From positions 25,718 through 89,717 of the forward strand of contig JBQNAI010000008.1 in assembly GCA_052170555.1 (NCBI GenBank): 64,000 nt of DNA, given 5' to 3'. The notes under the pieces are model-generated. The model saw only the letters and a program-made list of their open reading frames with translations, had not been told where the DNA came from and did no database searches. Shown here in pieces: positions 25,297-35,544 of this stretch. Positions within the stretch are counted from its first letter, which is position 1, and the number at the start of each line of letters is the position of its first letter. This DNA is from Scybalousia_A sp052170555 (lineage in GTDB: Bacteria; Bacteroidota; Bacteroidia; Bacteroidales; P3). A program made the position numbers and the translations under genes.

Positions 25297-27450
25297 ATGA
25301 GAAGAGTTGTATTATTAATTGTTAGTATTTTTTGCCTTTTAGCAAACACAGATGTTAAGGCACAGTCTGTGGGTAGTGGGCTTAATAGTTTTATATCTCA
25401 CGAAGGCACTGTAAAAAGTGCGAGAGAATTGTTTTCTCAAAGGTATTGTATTGAGAATGTTGGCAGTACTCAATATATTTATCTATTAATGAGAGTGAAT
25501 GAAGATTGTGATTTGAAATTTTTAAATAAATATGATTGTATTCTTTGTCAGAAAGTAGGTAGAATTGTAACTGTCAAAATCAATGTAAAAGACTTATCCA
25601 AATTTATTAAAGAAAAAGAAATAATAGAGGTGGATATTTCTCGTATGGTGGGAGGGGAGAGTTTAAAATATGCGACAAAGGATTTAAATGCACAAGATAT
25701 TTGGTCAGGTATCGGTCTTAATGGAGGATATACCGGTGAAGGCGTCTTGATTGGTGTTGCTGATTGGGGGATTGATTATACTCATCCGACTTTTTATGAC
25801 TCTACCGGAAATGATTATAGAATCTTTGCTGCATGGGACCAATCTCGTAAACAAGGACCAGCACCAGAGGGATTTGATTATGGTTCATATTTTGAGGGCA
25901 TGACCGCTTTGTTGACCGCTAAGAGTGATACCTCTAATCAATATGATACAGGCTATCATTCAACTCACGTCGGTGGAATTGCTGCTGGTAGTGGTGCCGG
26001 AACAAACTATATAGGGGTTGCTCCTCGGGCAAATCTATTGTTCTGCACTTGGATTTGTGATGAAGCACACTATATTGACTGTTGCGTATGGATGAAAAAT
26101 ATTGCTAAGGCTCAAAATAAACGTCTTGTCATAAATAATTCATGGGGAGTTTACAATTTTGGATGTATGGATGGTTCAAGTATGCTAGACGAATTTATCA
26201 ATACAATGAGTGTACAGGATAGTGTAATTTTTGTTGTTAGTGCTGGGAATAATGGAGGAGTAGGTTTTCATGTGAAGGCAGACTTTAAACAAAGCGAGGA
26301 GGATACTTTAAGAACTGAAATAGAATTTAATTTTCCACAACCTTATACAAAAGATTATTGGGGTCAAGCAATAACTATGCAAAGTGAGAATGGAATACCC
26401 TTTTCTTCAAAGTTGGAATTTTACAATTATCGTTGGGAAAAGATAGGGCAGACTCCAATAATGCAATCTAATGGACAAGTGGTATCTGAGGCAATATTTA
26501 TGACAGAAGATGGCGATAGCATAGTATACAGAGGAGCATCACGCAATCCTCAAGATGATAGACATATGGTGGATTGGGAGGTTAGGCAAACAAAATATAC
26601 AAACAATAATCACCATTTGGTGTTAGTTATAACAGCAAATGATGGTATTGTGCACGCATGGAATCTGAATAAGCTATCCAAGGCTGTTGGTAATACTGGT
26701 TTTTCATTTAAAGATTCACAAGAAGGTTTTTTAAGAGGGGATGACCATTATGGCGTATCGGAACCTGCATTAACAGAAAAAGCAATAACAGTTGCGGCAC
26801 ACCAATATAGGTTGACGGCGTGGCAACCAAGCATTGCTAATTTTTCCTCTAGAGGACCGAATCTAACTCCTTATATTAAACCTGATATATCTGCTCCCGG
26901 ATATGCGATTGTGTCCTCTGTCTCATCGTTCTCTAACACTGTACCGAAAGCGATACAAACAGTTAATTTTAATGGTAAGGATTACGCTTTTGCTACGGCA
27001 AGTGGTACTTCAATGTCAGCTCCTATGGTTACAGGTTGTGTAGCCCTAATGTTGCAAGCTAATCCTAAATTGACAAGTGAAGAAGTTAAACAGATAATAA
27101 TGCAGGGCAGCAAAAAGGATGAATACACTGGTGAATGTCCTAATGATACGTGGGGATTTGGGAAGCTAAACGCTTATGAATCTGTTAAAAAGGCAGAGAA
27201 GAAAGTTGGCTTTGTGCAAATAATGAATAAATCTATCTCCATATTTCCTATTCCTGCTAAGGATATACTTTATATTGAGGGATTAGACCAAGATGCTATT
27301 ATATCTATGTATGATATGAGCGGAAGAAATGTTGAGATAAAACGATTGAATCAAGAATCCTTGGATTTAAAAGGACTGGATAGTGGCTTATATGTGTTGA
27401 ATATTAGTTACAAGGATAAGCAAGAAAGTGTAAAATTTATAAAAAAATAA
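25297..27450 (+). CDS. T9SS-secreted subtilisin-like (S8) serine protease
   Basis: 717 residues. Signal peptide 1-22 (...DVKAQ), then a propeptide-like region. The S8 domain follows with all three catalytic residues: D156 in GVADWGID, H224 in YHSTHVGG and S572 in SGTSMSAPM. The oxyanion Asn lies in VVSAGNNGG (about 314-322). An insert between the His and Ser parts carries beta strands. The C-terminus (from about 640) is a type A sorting domain with ISIFPIPAKDILYIEGL, SGRNVEI and LDSGLYVLNI. The protein should be secreted and cell-surface bound or released. The YPNP signature is FPIP here, a conservative variant. Confidence 0.93.
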   Translation: MRRVVLLIVSIFCLLANTDVKAQSVGSGLNSFISHEGTVKSARELFSQRYCIENVGSTQYIYLLMRVNEDCDLKFLNKYDCILCQKVGRIVTVKINVKDLSKFIKEKEIIEVDISRMVGGESLKYATKDLNAQDIWSGIGLNGGYTGEGVLIGVADWGIDYTHPTFYDSTGNDYRIFAAWDQSRKQGPAPEGFDYGSYFEGMTALLTAKSDTSNQYDTGYHSTHVGGIAAGSGAGTNYIGVAPRANLLFCTWICDEAHYIDCCVWMKNIAKAQNKRLVINNSWGVYNFGCMDGSSMLDEFINTMSVQDSVIFVVSAGNNGGVGFHVKADFKQSEEDTLRTEIEFNFPQPYTKDYWGQAITMQSENGIPFSSKLEFYNYRWEKIGQTPIMQSNGQVVSEAIFMTEDGDSIVYRGASRNPQDDRHMVDWEVRQTKYTNNNHHLVLVITANDGIVHAWNLNKLSKAVGNTGFSFKDSQEGFLRGDDHYGVSEPALTEKAITVAAHQYRLTAWQPSIANFSSRGPNLTPYIKPDISAPGYAIVSSVSSFSNTVPKAIQTVNFNGKDYAFATASGTSMSAPMVTGCVALMLQANPKLTSEEVKQIIMQGSKKDEYTGECPNDTWGFGKLNAYESVKKAEKKVGFVQIMNKSISIFPIPAKDILYIEGLDQDAIISMYDMSGRNVEIKRLNQESLDLKGLDSGLYVLNISYKDKQESVKFIKK

Positions 27451-27542
27451 AAAAAATAGCAATATTGTTTATTTGGTAAATAAAAAAATAGTAATTTTGG
27501 CTCTTGAAATTTATATATAATCAATAAAAAGTATAATAAGAA

Positions 27543-27923
27543 ATGAACATTCCACAAAATTTGAAGTATTCTAACGACCATGAATGGTTGAGAATAGAGG
27601 GAGATGAAGCTTTTGTAGGTATTACTGACTATGCACAACATGAGTTGGGTGACATTGTCTATGTAGATGTAGATGCAGAAGGCGAACAAATCACAATGGG
27701 AGATGCTTTCGGCTCAATAGAGGCTGTAAAAACGGTATCCGATTTATTGATGCCAGTGGACGGTAAGGTGTTAGAAGTAAATGCTTCATTAGAAGATAAT
27801 GCTGCTACAATCAATAATGACCCTTATGGAGAAGGCTGGATAATCAAGATGAAGATTAGTGATACCTCTCAATTGGAAGGATTGATGGATGCTGAAGCGT
27901 ATAGAAAGATGTTAGGTCTTTAA
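27543..27923 (+). CDS. gcvH: Glycine cleavage system H protein
   Basis: 126 residues, full length. The lipoyl-lysine is K63 in GSIEAVKTVSDLLMP, and NDHEWLRIEGDEAFVGITDYAQHELGDIVYV is conserved throughout (described by position: residues 11-41). H protein shuttles the aminomethyl group between P, T and L proteins. None of those genes is in this window, so gcvH stands alone here. A strong terminator follows. Confidence 0.95.
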   Translation: MNIPQNLKYSNDHEWLRIEGDEAFVGITDYAQHELGDIVYVDVDAEGEQITMGDAFGSIEAVKTVSDLLMPVDGKVLEVNASLEDNAATINNDPYGEGWIIKMKISDTSQLEGLMDAEAYRKMLGL

Positions 27924-27938
27924 AGATATGAATCTTCA

Positions 27939-27998
27939 ATATAGGATGTAGAGAGTATCCGTTTTGGAAAGGATAACGCTACATCCTATATTTTTTTT
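27939..27998 (+). terminator. Strong rho-independent terminator after gcvH
   Basis: A perfect 13-bp stem (27939-27951 with 27979-27991) encloses a smaller inner stem (ATCC/GGAT) and is followed by a run of eight T. Confidence 0.9.
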
Positions 27999-28067
27999 CT
28001 GTAAAATTTCTTTACTTATTTTATTTTTAATAAAATCTTGGCAATTCTTTAGAATGATATTTTTAAT

Positions 28068-28469
28068 ATGAAGGTCACGAGAAAACAGTATCATTTAATC
28101 TTAACAGTATGGACTATTATTGTTCTTGTGTTATTATTGATGCCATCTAGTTCTTTTTCCAGTGCAAACAAATTAATTAATATTCCTCATGCAGACAAGA
28201 TTGCTCATTTTGTGTTGTTTGGCATGCTTTCTGTTTTATTATTCAAAAATTTGGAATTTGTAAAGAAGAAAGAAATATCTAATATTTACTTTTTAACAAT
28301 AGTAGATATATTCGTATTTGGATTATTTACAGAGATATTACAAGGTTTGATGTATAATACGGCAAAAAGAAGTTTTTCTCTTGTTGATTTAGCTTTTGAT
28401 GTCTTGTCATCCGTAGTTACAATGAGTATATTATATCTATTGTATGGTCGGAATAAACAGATAAAATAA
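28068..28469 (+). CDS. VanZ-like membrane protein
   Basis: 133 residues with four membrane helices. The pattern LMPSSSF...IPHADKIAHFVLFGMLSVLL...FTEILQGLMYNTAKRSFSLVDLAFDVLSS is that of the VanZ-like family. VanZ gives low-level teicoplanin resistance in enterococci, but most relatives have no known role, so resistance is not implied. It sits alone between a terminator and a repeat element. Confidence 0.85.
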   Translation: MKVTRKQYHLILTVWTIIVLVLLLMPSSSFSSANKLINIPHADKIAHFVLFGMLSVLLFKNLEFVKKKEISNIYFLTIVDIFVFGLFTEILQGLMYNTAKRSFSLVDLAFDVLSSVVTMSILYLLYGRNKQIK

Positions 28470-28509
28470 GGAGGAAATGGAAGATATTATTTGCATAAAT
28501 TTATGAATC

Positions 28510-28593
28510 GTAAGTTTTTGCATATTAAAGTCCCACTTTATTTTTCTAATGTCTGACTTTATTTTGTTAGACTCTCACTTTATTTAGGCAATG
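28510..28593 (+). repeat. Intergenic element H: 21-nt-period units
   Basis: Three 21-nt units in a row at 28531-28551, 28552-28572 and 28573-28593, each starting TCnnACTTTATTT. They are preceded by a unit ending in TTAAAG (28510-28530), the same lead-in seen at elements A, C, D and F. The remaining bases up to ispE (to 28860) show nothing else; a minus-strand open frame at 28596-28838 looks non-coding. Confidence 0.72.
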
Positions 28594-28860
28594 TGTTAAG
28601 GCATCTGGTATTTTAGACTGTTCCATGTGGATTTTGCCGAATTGGTACTATATAAAACATAAAACAACAAGTCTATATTATTGTTTGTTCTTATAAACGT
28701 GACCGTTGAAGAGTTGTAATGATGGTTGGACACACTGTTCACATTTAAATTAGCATATTTGGGGCAATAAAAAATATTATCACCATAAAGTTTTTGTGGT
28801 TTCTCATATTTTAGTTTTTTATTCTTTTTAATAATCACACATAATTATTCAAAAGAATAA

Positions 28861-28890
28861 TTGAATTACTAAAAAAAATCATTAATTTTG
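28861..28890 (+). promoter_or_regulatory. Bacteroidetes-type promoter of ispE
   Basis: TTG (28861-28863), 19 bp, TAATTTTG (28883-28890), 37 bases before the ATG. Confidence 0.8.
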
Positions 28891-28927
28891 CAAAAGAAAA
28901 TGGTAAATATGTAGATTTGATACTGCA

Positions 28928-29797
28928 ATGATATATTTCCCGAATGCAAAAATAAACATCGGATTGTTCGTTACCGGTAAACGAGAGGATGGTTTTCATA
29001 ATATAGAATCCGTATTTTATCCCATTGGATTGAATGACGCATTGGAGATGAGACCTGTTACAAAGGAAAGATATGATCTAAAAACTGGTGAGACAAAACT
29101 TTATCTTAGTGGAGAAAATACTGGCAATAGTATATCAAACGATCAAAATAATACGGTTTTAAAAGCATTTAATTTATTGCAACGGGATTTCAAACAAATA
29201 AGTAATATGAATATTTGTTTGCATAAGCGTATTCCTGTCTTTGCTGGGCTTGGTGGTGGTAGTTCGGACGGAACCTTCACAATTCTTTTAATGAATTATA
29301 TGTTTAATTTGAAACTTGATTCTAACCAAATGTATTCCTACGCTGTTAAGATTGGGTCAGATTGTCCTTTTTTTCTGAAAAATACTCCTCAATTTGTTTA
29401 TTCAAGAGGAGAAAAGATGGAGGATATAAATTTATCTCTTAATGGTTATCATTTAGTCCTAATAAAACCAAATATAAATATATCAACAAAAGAGGCATAT
29501 CAAGATGTTTATAAAACCACTCATCCATTAGATTTGAGAAAGTTACGAGTAGAAAATATAAGTCAATGGAAAAATTATGTAAGCAATGACTTTGAGATTA
29601 GGTTATTTGAAAAATATCCATTGCTTGGTCAAATCAAAAATATATTGTACGATAACGGAGCTTTGTATGCACAGATGAGTGGGTCGGGAAGTACTATCTA
29701 TGGGATATTTGAACAAGAAATAGATCTTAATAAACTGGATTTACCTGTAAATATGTTTGTTTATCAGGAAGTATTAGGAAAGAATACAGTTGGTTAG
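28928..29797 (+). CDS. ispE: 4-diphosphocytidyl-2-C-methyl-D-erythritol kinase
   Basis: 289 residues, GHMP kinase fold. Motif 1 is IYFPNAKINIGLFVTGKREDGFH, with the catalytic Lys and the IspE-specific DGFH. Motif 2, the ATP loop, is FAGLGGGSSDG (about 107-117), and motif 3 is AQMSGSGSTIYGIF near residue 255. It phosphorylates CDP-methylerythritol in the MEP isoprenoid pathway. The length is normal and all motifs are intact. It has its own promoter. Confidence 0.95.
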   Translation: MIYFPNAKINIGLFVTGKREDGFHNIESVFYPIGLNDALEMRPVTKERYDLKTGETKLYLSGENTGNSISNDQNNTVLKAFNLLQRDFKQISNMNICLHKRIPVFAGLGGGSSDGTFTILLMNYMFNLKLDSNQMYSYAVKIGSDCPFFLKNTPQFVYSRGEKMEDINLSLNGYHLVLIKPNINISTKEAYQDVYKTTHPLDLRKLRVENISQWKNYVSNDFEIRLFEKYPLLGQIKNILYDNGALYAQMSGSGSTIYGIFEQEIDLNKLDLPVNMFVYQEVLGKNTVG

Positions 29798-29902
29798 AGA
29801 ATAGGCTAAGGAAAGATTAAGTAAGAGAGATTGTATGTGAATATGAGGGAATGAAGAAGAAATAATAAAGAATGAAATATAAACTAAAAAATACAAAGTA
29901 TT

Positions 29903-31357
29903 ATGAGTGAAATATCAAATTTAGAACCCAAAGGGTTATGGCAAAACTTTGATATGTTTTGTTCAAATCCTCATCCTTCAAAACATGAAGAGAAAATTAG
30001 AACTGCAATAGTTGAATTTGCGAAGCAGCATAATATTGATTGTAAAATAGATGAAATTGGTAATGTTATACTATCTAAACCAGCAACAGTGGGGATGGAG
30101 AATAGGAAGGGAATAATTCTCCAAGCACATATAGATATGGTCCCTCAGAAGAATAATGACGTAGAACACGATTTTATTAAGGATCCTATTCAACCTTTGA
30201 TAGATGGACTATGGGTAAGAGCAAAGGGGACAACCTTAGGAGCTGACAATGGGATAGGAGCATCTGCTGCATTAGCCATACTTATTGATGGTACAATTGA
30301 GCATGGTCCAATAGAGGTATTGTTAACTATTGATGAAGAAACCGGAATGACGGGAGCGTTTAATCTAAAACCTAATGTATTAAAAGGTGATATTCTACTT
30401 AATTTAGATTCTGAAACGGAAGGAGAATTATATGTAGGGTGTGCTGGAGGAGTGGATGCCACAATAACGTTAAATTATGGGACAGAGCCTTTGGAAGTAG
30501 GATATACTTGTCATAAAATAGAAGTCAAAGGGCTAAAGGGTGGTCATAGTGGTATGGATATTATATTGCAGCGAGGAAACGCTAACAAATTACTGTTTCG
30601 CATATTGAAATCTTTGGAAGAAGAACAAATAAGGTTATGTTCTGTTGAAGGAGGTAATATGCGCAATGCAATACCTCGTGAAGCACATGCAGTAATTGCT
30701 ATACCTACATCTAAGCTTACAGATGTGATAACAAAGATTGAGCAACTTAAAGAAATTATGCATAAAGAATTAGCAGAAGTTGAGGAAGATTTTCAAATCT
30801 GTATCAATCCTATTGCAAATGTGTCAGAAATGATGAAAGAGTGCTGCTCTAAAAGGATGATAAATGCTGTATATGCACTACCCAATGGTATATATAGAAT
30901 GAGTGATTCTATGAAAGGATTGGTGGAAACTTCATCTAATTTGGCAATCGTGAAATCTGGTAAAAATGAATTGCAGATGTGTTGTTTAATTCGTTCAAGT
31001 GTTGATACACAAAAAGAAGATTTTGCAACAGTTATGCGTTCTGTAGTTGAATTAGCGGAAGGGAAGATAGAGTTTTCGGGGAAGTATTCAGGATGGAAAC
31101 CTAATATGGCATCGCCTATACTAAAAGCTATGAAAGAGCAATACAATACAATGTTTCAAACAGAAGCTAAAGTTATGGCTATTCACGCCGGCTTGGAATG
31201 TGGTATATTAGGAGGGATATATCCTAATATGGATATGATTTCTTTCGGTCCAACGATAGAGCATCCGCACTCTCCCGATGAAAGAGTAAATATTCCATCA
31301 GTAGATAAGTTTTGGAAATTCTTGGTTGCTACATTAAAAAATGTGCCTACTAAATAA
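29903..31357 (+). CDS. pepD: Aminoacyl-histidine dipeptidase (M20 family)
   Basis: 484 residues, the usual PepD length. Zinc ligands and catalytic residues are visible: the first His/Asp in LQAHIDMVPQ, the bridging Asp in TTLGADNGIGAS, the catalytic pair in IDEETGMTGA, the Asp in LNLDSETEGE and the late His in GPTIEHPHSPDE. The dimerisation insert lies between about 190 and 400. The enzyme cleaves dipeptides, including Xaa-His, in the cytoplasm. Repeat element B, which can act as a terminator, follows. Confidence 0.94.
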   Translation: MSEISNLEPKGLWQNFDMFCSNPHPSKHEEKIRTAIVEFAKQHNIDCKIDEIGNVILSKPATVGMENRKGIILQAHIDMVPQKNNDVEHDFIKDPIQPLIDGLWVRAKGTTLGADNGIGASAALAILIDGTIEHGPIEVLLTIDEETGMTGAFNLKPNVLKGDILLNLDSETEGELYVGCAGGVDATITLNYGTEPLEVGYTCHKIEVKGLKGGHSGMDIILQRGNANKLLFRILKSLEEEQIRLCSVEGGNMRNAIPREAHAVIAIPTSKLTDVITKIEQLKEIMHKELAEVEEDFQICINPIANVSEMMKECCSKRMINAVYALPNGIYRMSDSMKGLVETSSNLAIVKSGKNELQMCCLIRSSVDTQKEDFATVMRSVVELAEGKIEFSGKYSGWKPNMASPILKAMKEQYNTMFQTEAKVMAIHAGLECGILGGIYPNMDMISFGPTIEHPHSPDERVNIPSVDKFWKFLVATLKNVPTK

Positions 31358-31381
31358 TTAATATCTATAACATAACTATTA

Positions 31382-31453
31382 AAAATAAAGTGTGAGATTA
31401 ATTTATTAATGTTAAGAAAAAATTTGCTAATCTCACACTTTATTTTCATAAGG
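31382..31453 (+). repeat. Intergenic element B: three 21-nt-period units forming a hairpin
   Basis: Units at 31391-31411 (TGTGAGATTAATTTATTAAT then G), 31412-31432 (ending AATTTGCTAATC) and 31433-31453 (starting TCACACTTTATTTTC). Arms of 19 bp at 31382-31400 and 31428-31446 are perfectly complementary. The layout matches element A on the opposite strand, with a different middle unit. It is placed right after pepD and may end its transcript. Confidence 0.8.
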
Positions 31454-31584
31454 TCTCAAATAAATAATTGTATCTTTGGATTTAATTGTTTTTGGAAAGT
31501 ATCTGTTTTAGTGTTTGTTATTGAAGCGTGACAGATGTTGCCAATGAAACTATTTATTTATAAGACGCCTAAAAAAAAACTATA

Positions 31585-34419
31585 ATGATATTCAAACGAT
31601 TGGGGATAACTCTATTGTTATTATACAGTTCGGTTGCTTATGGACAATACTACATAAGTGGGAACAACGATTCTCGTATTAACTACAGACAAATAAAAAC
31701 AAAGAAATTTCATATAGTATATCCTAATTATTATGAAAACAATGCACAATTGCTTGCTTCCGTTTTAGAAACTATTACTCCTGTTATAGGTAATAGTTTG
31801 AATACTGTTGCTCCTAATATTCCCATACTAATTCACACAAAAAGTTCCATAAGTAATGGACTTTGTATATGGGCTCCAAAACGAATGGAATTTTGGACAA
31901 CACCTCCACCAACCTCTTATGCCTTCCCTTATAGTTGGCAGTTAGCTATTCATGAGTATCGTCATGCTACTCAAATGAATGCTATGAATGTAGGGTTAAC
32001 GCATAGACTAACTTCAATCCTCGGAGAACATATATTGGGAGGAATTGCAGGTATTTGGGTGCCCAACTGGTTTTTTGAGGGAGATGCAGTAGTTATAGAA
32101 ACCGCCTTAGCACCCACAGGTAGAGGACAAGAACCTGAATATAATATGTTTTTAAAAGCACAAGTCTTAGATAAAGGTCGTTATAGCGTAGACAAAATGT
32201 TGCTTGGGAGTATGAAAGATTTTGTGGCTGATCAATATAATTTAGGCTATTTTCTCGTATCTTATGGTCGCCAAAAGTATGGAAGAAATATTTGGGGAGA
32301 TTGTCTTAATAACATAGGGACTTCTTGGTGGAAGTTTACATCGTGGGGCAAAACTGGTAAGCAAAGTGAGAAACTTGATTTTCAAACAATGTATAATGAG
32401 ACCGTAGATTCGTTAGAAAAAATATGGGTTGATGACGATATTGATTACAATAATAATAATGAAAATATAGTATTAAAACATTGGTGCAAAGAGAATACAA
32501 AGGATTATGTCAATTATAAAAATCCTATTCAAATAGATGATTCTACAATACTGACATTGAAAACGTCATCTTACCAAACACAGGCGTTAATAAAGATAAC
32601 TCCTAACGGGGAGGAGCATTTGTTGTCTTTACCATTCTTGTTACACTCATACTTTCAGTACAAAAATGGACGAATATTGTATACACAATATTCACCAAAT
32701 ATTAGGTGGCAACAAGAAGCAACAGCAGATATTATAGAGTATGATTTGAAGACAAATAGATTTAAAAATATTACATCAAAAACAACATTTTTTACTCCCA
32801 TATATCATTCAAACGATTCGTTGATAGCTGCTATTTATACAGATTCATTAGACAATCAAAATTTAGCTTTTATTACTCCGACCCCAAAACATTTGAAGAG
32901 TAAAAATATTTTGAAAAAAAAGAATTCTTCCAATGTCATAACGGTTAAGAACGAAAGAAATGTTTCTTATTCGTATCCGGCCTGGGAGGATATGTCTGAT
33001 TATGTTTATTTTATTGAAACTTCATCTAAAGGAAAGGGAATTGTTCGTTACAACGTTACAACGAAGGAAAGTAAACAAGTAATGGCAGCAACTTACGACA
33101 ATATTAAATATCTTAGAATATATAATAAAAGACTCTATTTTATTAAAAATGTTAGAGGAAAGTATCAATTAGTGAGTATTGGTTTGGAAAACTATAAGGA
33201 TATGCAGATACATACTAACAGTAGGTATGGAATAGATAATTTTTGTTTGTATGATTCAACGATTGTGTTAAGTGATTATACTGCTAATGGATATAAGATA
33301 ATTAGTGTGCCATATGAATGTAGAAGTTTGGATGTGGAACAGAAGAATTCTGAGATGTATTTTACTAAATTGAATAGACAACAAGAAAACTTCGTACTCT
33401 ATGATAGTGTCATCAATAGAGATACAGTTTTCGAAAGCAAATCATATAGCAAATGGTTGCATCTGTTCAATATTCACTCATGGGCTCCCGTTTTTGTAAA
33501 TATTCATACAAAGGAATTAGGATTTGGGGCTAGTGTTTTTTCTCAAAATTTGCTTTCAACCTCTATCCTGGAATTGGGATTTAAAGCTAATTTTCATGAT
33601 AAGAATGAATTGTTTATGCGATACACCTATTCAGGATTATATCCTGTGATGGAACTTACTACCTCTTACCGTCCACGTGATATGCGTGAAGATTTGGATT
33701 CCAATAAAGTTAATTATATTAATTGGGATGAAATAATTTTGGGATATAATGTTACTTTGCCGTTTAGCTGGACGAATAGCAATTATAAAAACGAGATAAA
33801 ATTAACACTACATTACTCATTGCATGACATAATTAATCCAAATAATGAAATAAATCTTGTACTTTTCAATTCTATTGGATATTTTGCTAAAGTAAGTAAC
33901 TATGTCTTTATGGCAGATAATGATTTATATCCTCGTACTGGACACATAAGTTCTATAAGATATACACATACTTTAACTAATCCTTTTGCTGATATATTCT
34001 CTTTATCATCACAAATATTTATGCCAGGAATTGCACGTAACCATTCCTTAATTTTGACAGGTAGTTTTCAGAAAAATACACCTGATGTTTATTATTTTCA
34101 AAATGAAGTGAGTTTTGTAAGAGGTGTGTACAATATTTACCCTAAGTATTATTGGGGCTTCTTAATACAATACGCGTTTCCTTTACTATATCCCGATGAT
34201 GGTATTAATGGATTATTATATTTGAAGCGTATATCTGCTAAGCCTTTTTACAATTTTGGGTATTATGACAGGGCGTTTTATCAATCGTATGGCACAGACA
34301 TAGAAGCTAAAATTCATTTGTTCAGAATAACTATTCCTATGAATATTGGGTTTAGAATTGGTTATAGTACTACCATAGACAATACATTTGCAAATTTTAT
34401 TTTCAGCATTGATTTATAG
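31585..34419 (+). CDS. Large gluzincin-type metallopeptidase with predicted propeller and outer-membrane barrel
   Basis: 944 residues. Signal peptide 1-20 (...SVAYGQ). The first domain (to about 290) resembles the peptidase MA/M1 clan, with zinc motif HEYRH (H123, E124, H127) and a downstream glutamate in NWFFEGDAV (E165). A central region (about 310-620) has repeated beta motifs like a TolB-type propeller. The last ~290 residues have alternating hydrophobic strands and end in an aromatic/hydrophobic strand (FANFIFSIDL), suggesting an outer-membrane beta barrel. I infer a periplasmic or surface peptidase attached to a barrel. The substrate is unknown. This layout occurs in uncharacterised Bacteroidetes proteins. 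Confidence 0.7.
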   Translation: MIFKRLGITLLLLYSSVAYGQYYISGNNDSRINYRQIKTKKFHIVYPNYYENNAQLLASVLETITPVIGNSLNTVAPNIPILIHTKSSISNGLCIWAPKRMEFWTTPPPTSYAFPYSWQLAIHEYRHATQMNAMNVGLTHRLTSILGEHILGGIAGIWVPNWFFEGDAVVIETALAPTGRGQEPEYNMFLKAQVLDKGRYSVDKMLLGSMKDFVADQYNLGYFLVSYGRQKYGRNIWGDCLNNIGTSWWKFTSWGKTGKQSEKLDFQTMYNETVDSLEKIWVDDDIDYNNNNENIVLKHWCKENTKDYVNYKNPIQIDDSTILTLKTSSYQTQALIKITPNGEEHLLSLPFLLHSYFQYKNGRILYTQYSPNIRWQQEATADIIEYDLKTNRFKNITSKTTFFTPIYHSNDSLIAAIYTDSLDNQNLAFITPTPKHLKSKNILKKKNSSNVITVKNERNVSYSYPAWEDMSDYVYFIETSSKGKGIVRYNVTTKESKQVMAATYDNIKYLRIYNKRLYFIKNVRGKYQLVSIGLENYKDMQIHTNSRYGIDNFCLYDSTIVLSDYTANGYKIISVPYECRSLDVEQKNSEMYFTKLNRQQENFVLYDSVINRDTVFESKSYSKWLHLFNIHSWAPVFVNIHTKELGFGASVFSQNLLSTSILELGFKANFHDKNELFMRYTYSGLYPVMELTTSYRPRDMREDLDSNKVNYINWDEIILGYNVTLPFSWTNSNYKNEIKLTLHYSLHDIINPNNEINLVLFNSIGYFAKVSNYVFMADNDLYPRTGHISSIRYTHTLTNPFADIFSLSSQIFMPGIARNHSLILTGSFQKNTPDVYYFQNEVSFVRGVYNIYPKYYWGFLIQYAFPLLYPDDGINGLLYLKRISAKPFYNFGYYDRAFYQSYGTDIEAKIHLFRITIPMNIGFRIGYSTTIDNTFANFIFSIDL

Positions 34420-34582
34420 TAATTAGCAAATCATTATTATTTATTATTACAGCAAAGATATTATAGAGCAATTGATATATTTACAATAACAGATTGTGCT
34501 AACGAATTGTTGATACGACCGGTTATATCTGAAAAGTAAAGTGGTGTGGTAATTCAATAAGATAATGTATTACACTAATGTC

Positions 34583-35453
34583 TTATTTAATGAGTATATA
34601 TTTAATTGTTTTTCTCATATTCTCGTATGTAATCGTAAGGAAATAAGTACCTCGTGCAAATTTGTTGGTCCGTATTTGCATTTGATTGGTATTTCCTATT
34701 TTCTCACTGCTGTTTCCACCTGAAATATACGTCAAAACAAGTATTCTAATAGGACGTTTGCACGAAATATTTAATATTTATTTTGTAGGATTGGGATATA
34801 TTTGTACATTTGTTATAGCAGTAACAAAGTTGACGGATACCTTGGCATACTGATATTGTCCATTGGTGACAGGGAATTTTTGGTGTTTGCTGTTAGCAAC
34901 TTTCCAGTTCTTATTCATCGCATTACAGGGTTGACAGGTATAGATTCTTGGTAATTCTTGTCATTGTTGTAGTATATTGGTTCAATGAGGCCGATACTGT
35001 TTCCTTCCTTGTTCATATCCAGACGATAACCTCTTCCAGAACTATCAGGTAAAGCACACATAATTTTGTCAACTTATTCAGTTGTCCAATCGTTTCCGTC
35101 TATATAAAGAACTTTTATTTCAGGATTATGAATTGGATCTATACCCGTCAGATTTTTGTATTGACATTGTACAAAAAGTCCATCAAATCCACATATATTA
35201 TGACGATATCTGACAGTGCTGTGAATTTGGGCTCACCAGCTTTGGCATGTATTAATTTGTCGGTTAAAAGAATTGTGTCCATAGTGCCGTTAACAGTTTG
35301 TGTATATATTTTTTTTGCGTGTCAGTTCGCACCCCAAATTATGGGTTCATCTTTTTTAACAATCATTACTATATAATTATCCATATTTACTTTTTGTGAA
35401 AAGACCGAAATGGAATATAATAAAAGACTAATAAGAAAAATATTTTTTTTCAT
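34583..35453 (-). pseudogene. Decayed T9SS-secreted protein gene
   Basis: On the minus strand an ATG at 35451-35453 begins a signal peptide (MKKNIFLISLLLYSISVFSQ). The frame then meets a TGA at 35322-35324, later frameshifts near 35150 and 34920, and further stops including a TAA inside the sorting domain. The tail is still recognisable: NVQIYPNPTK, stop, ILNIS, then TNKFARGTYFLTI and the final YILIK with TAA at 34583-34585. A C-terminal type A sorting domain therefore remains although the gene cannot make a full protein. The body has no family that I recognise. Confidence 0.75.
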
Positions 35454-35544
35454 GTCTATTAATATTTTTATTAGGATACTGCTATATAGTAGATAGCAAT
35501 ATCCTTGATTAATTAATTATAATTGTTACACTCCTTACCCTATA

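Noticed and set aside
25110..25349. Minus-strand open frame of 79 codons
   Set aside because: Overlaps the S8 protease promoter and start; composition looks non-coding.
28068..28469. Glycopeptide resistance gene
   Set aside because: VanZ-like similarity alone does not show resistance, and no other van genes are present.
28531..28593. 21-nt arrays as CRISPR
   Set aside because: Units are contiguous, without unique spacers, and diverge from each other; no cas genes are present.
28596..28838. Minus-strand open frame of 80 codons
   Set aside because: AT-rich intergenic sequence between element H and the ispE promoter, with no signal peptide, motif or promoter.
35128..35376. Plus-strand open frame of 82 codons
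   Set aside because: Antisense to the decayed T9SS gene, which shows recognisable protein on the other strand.
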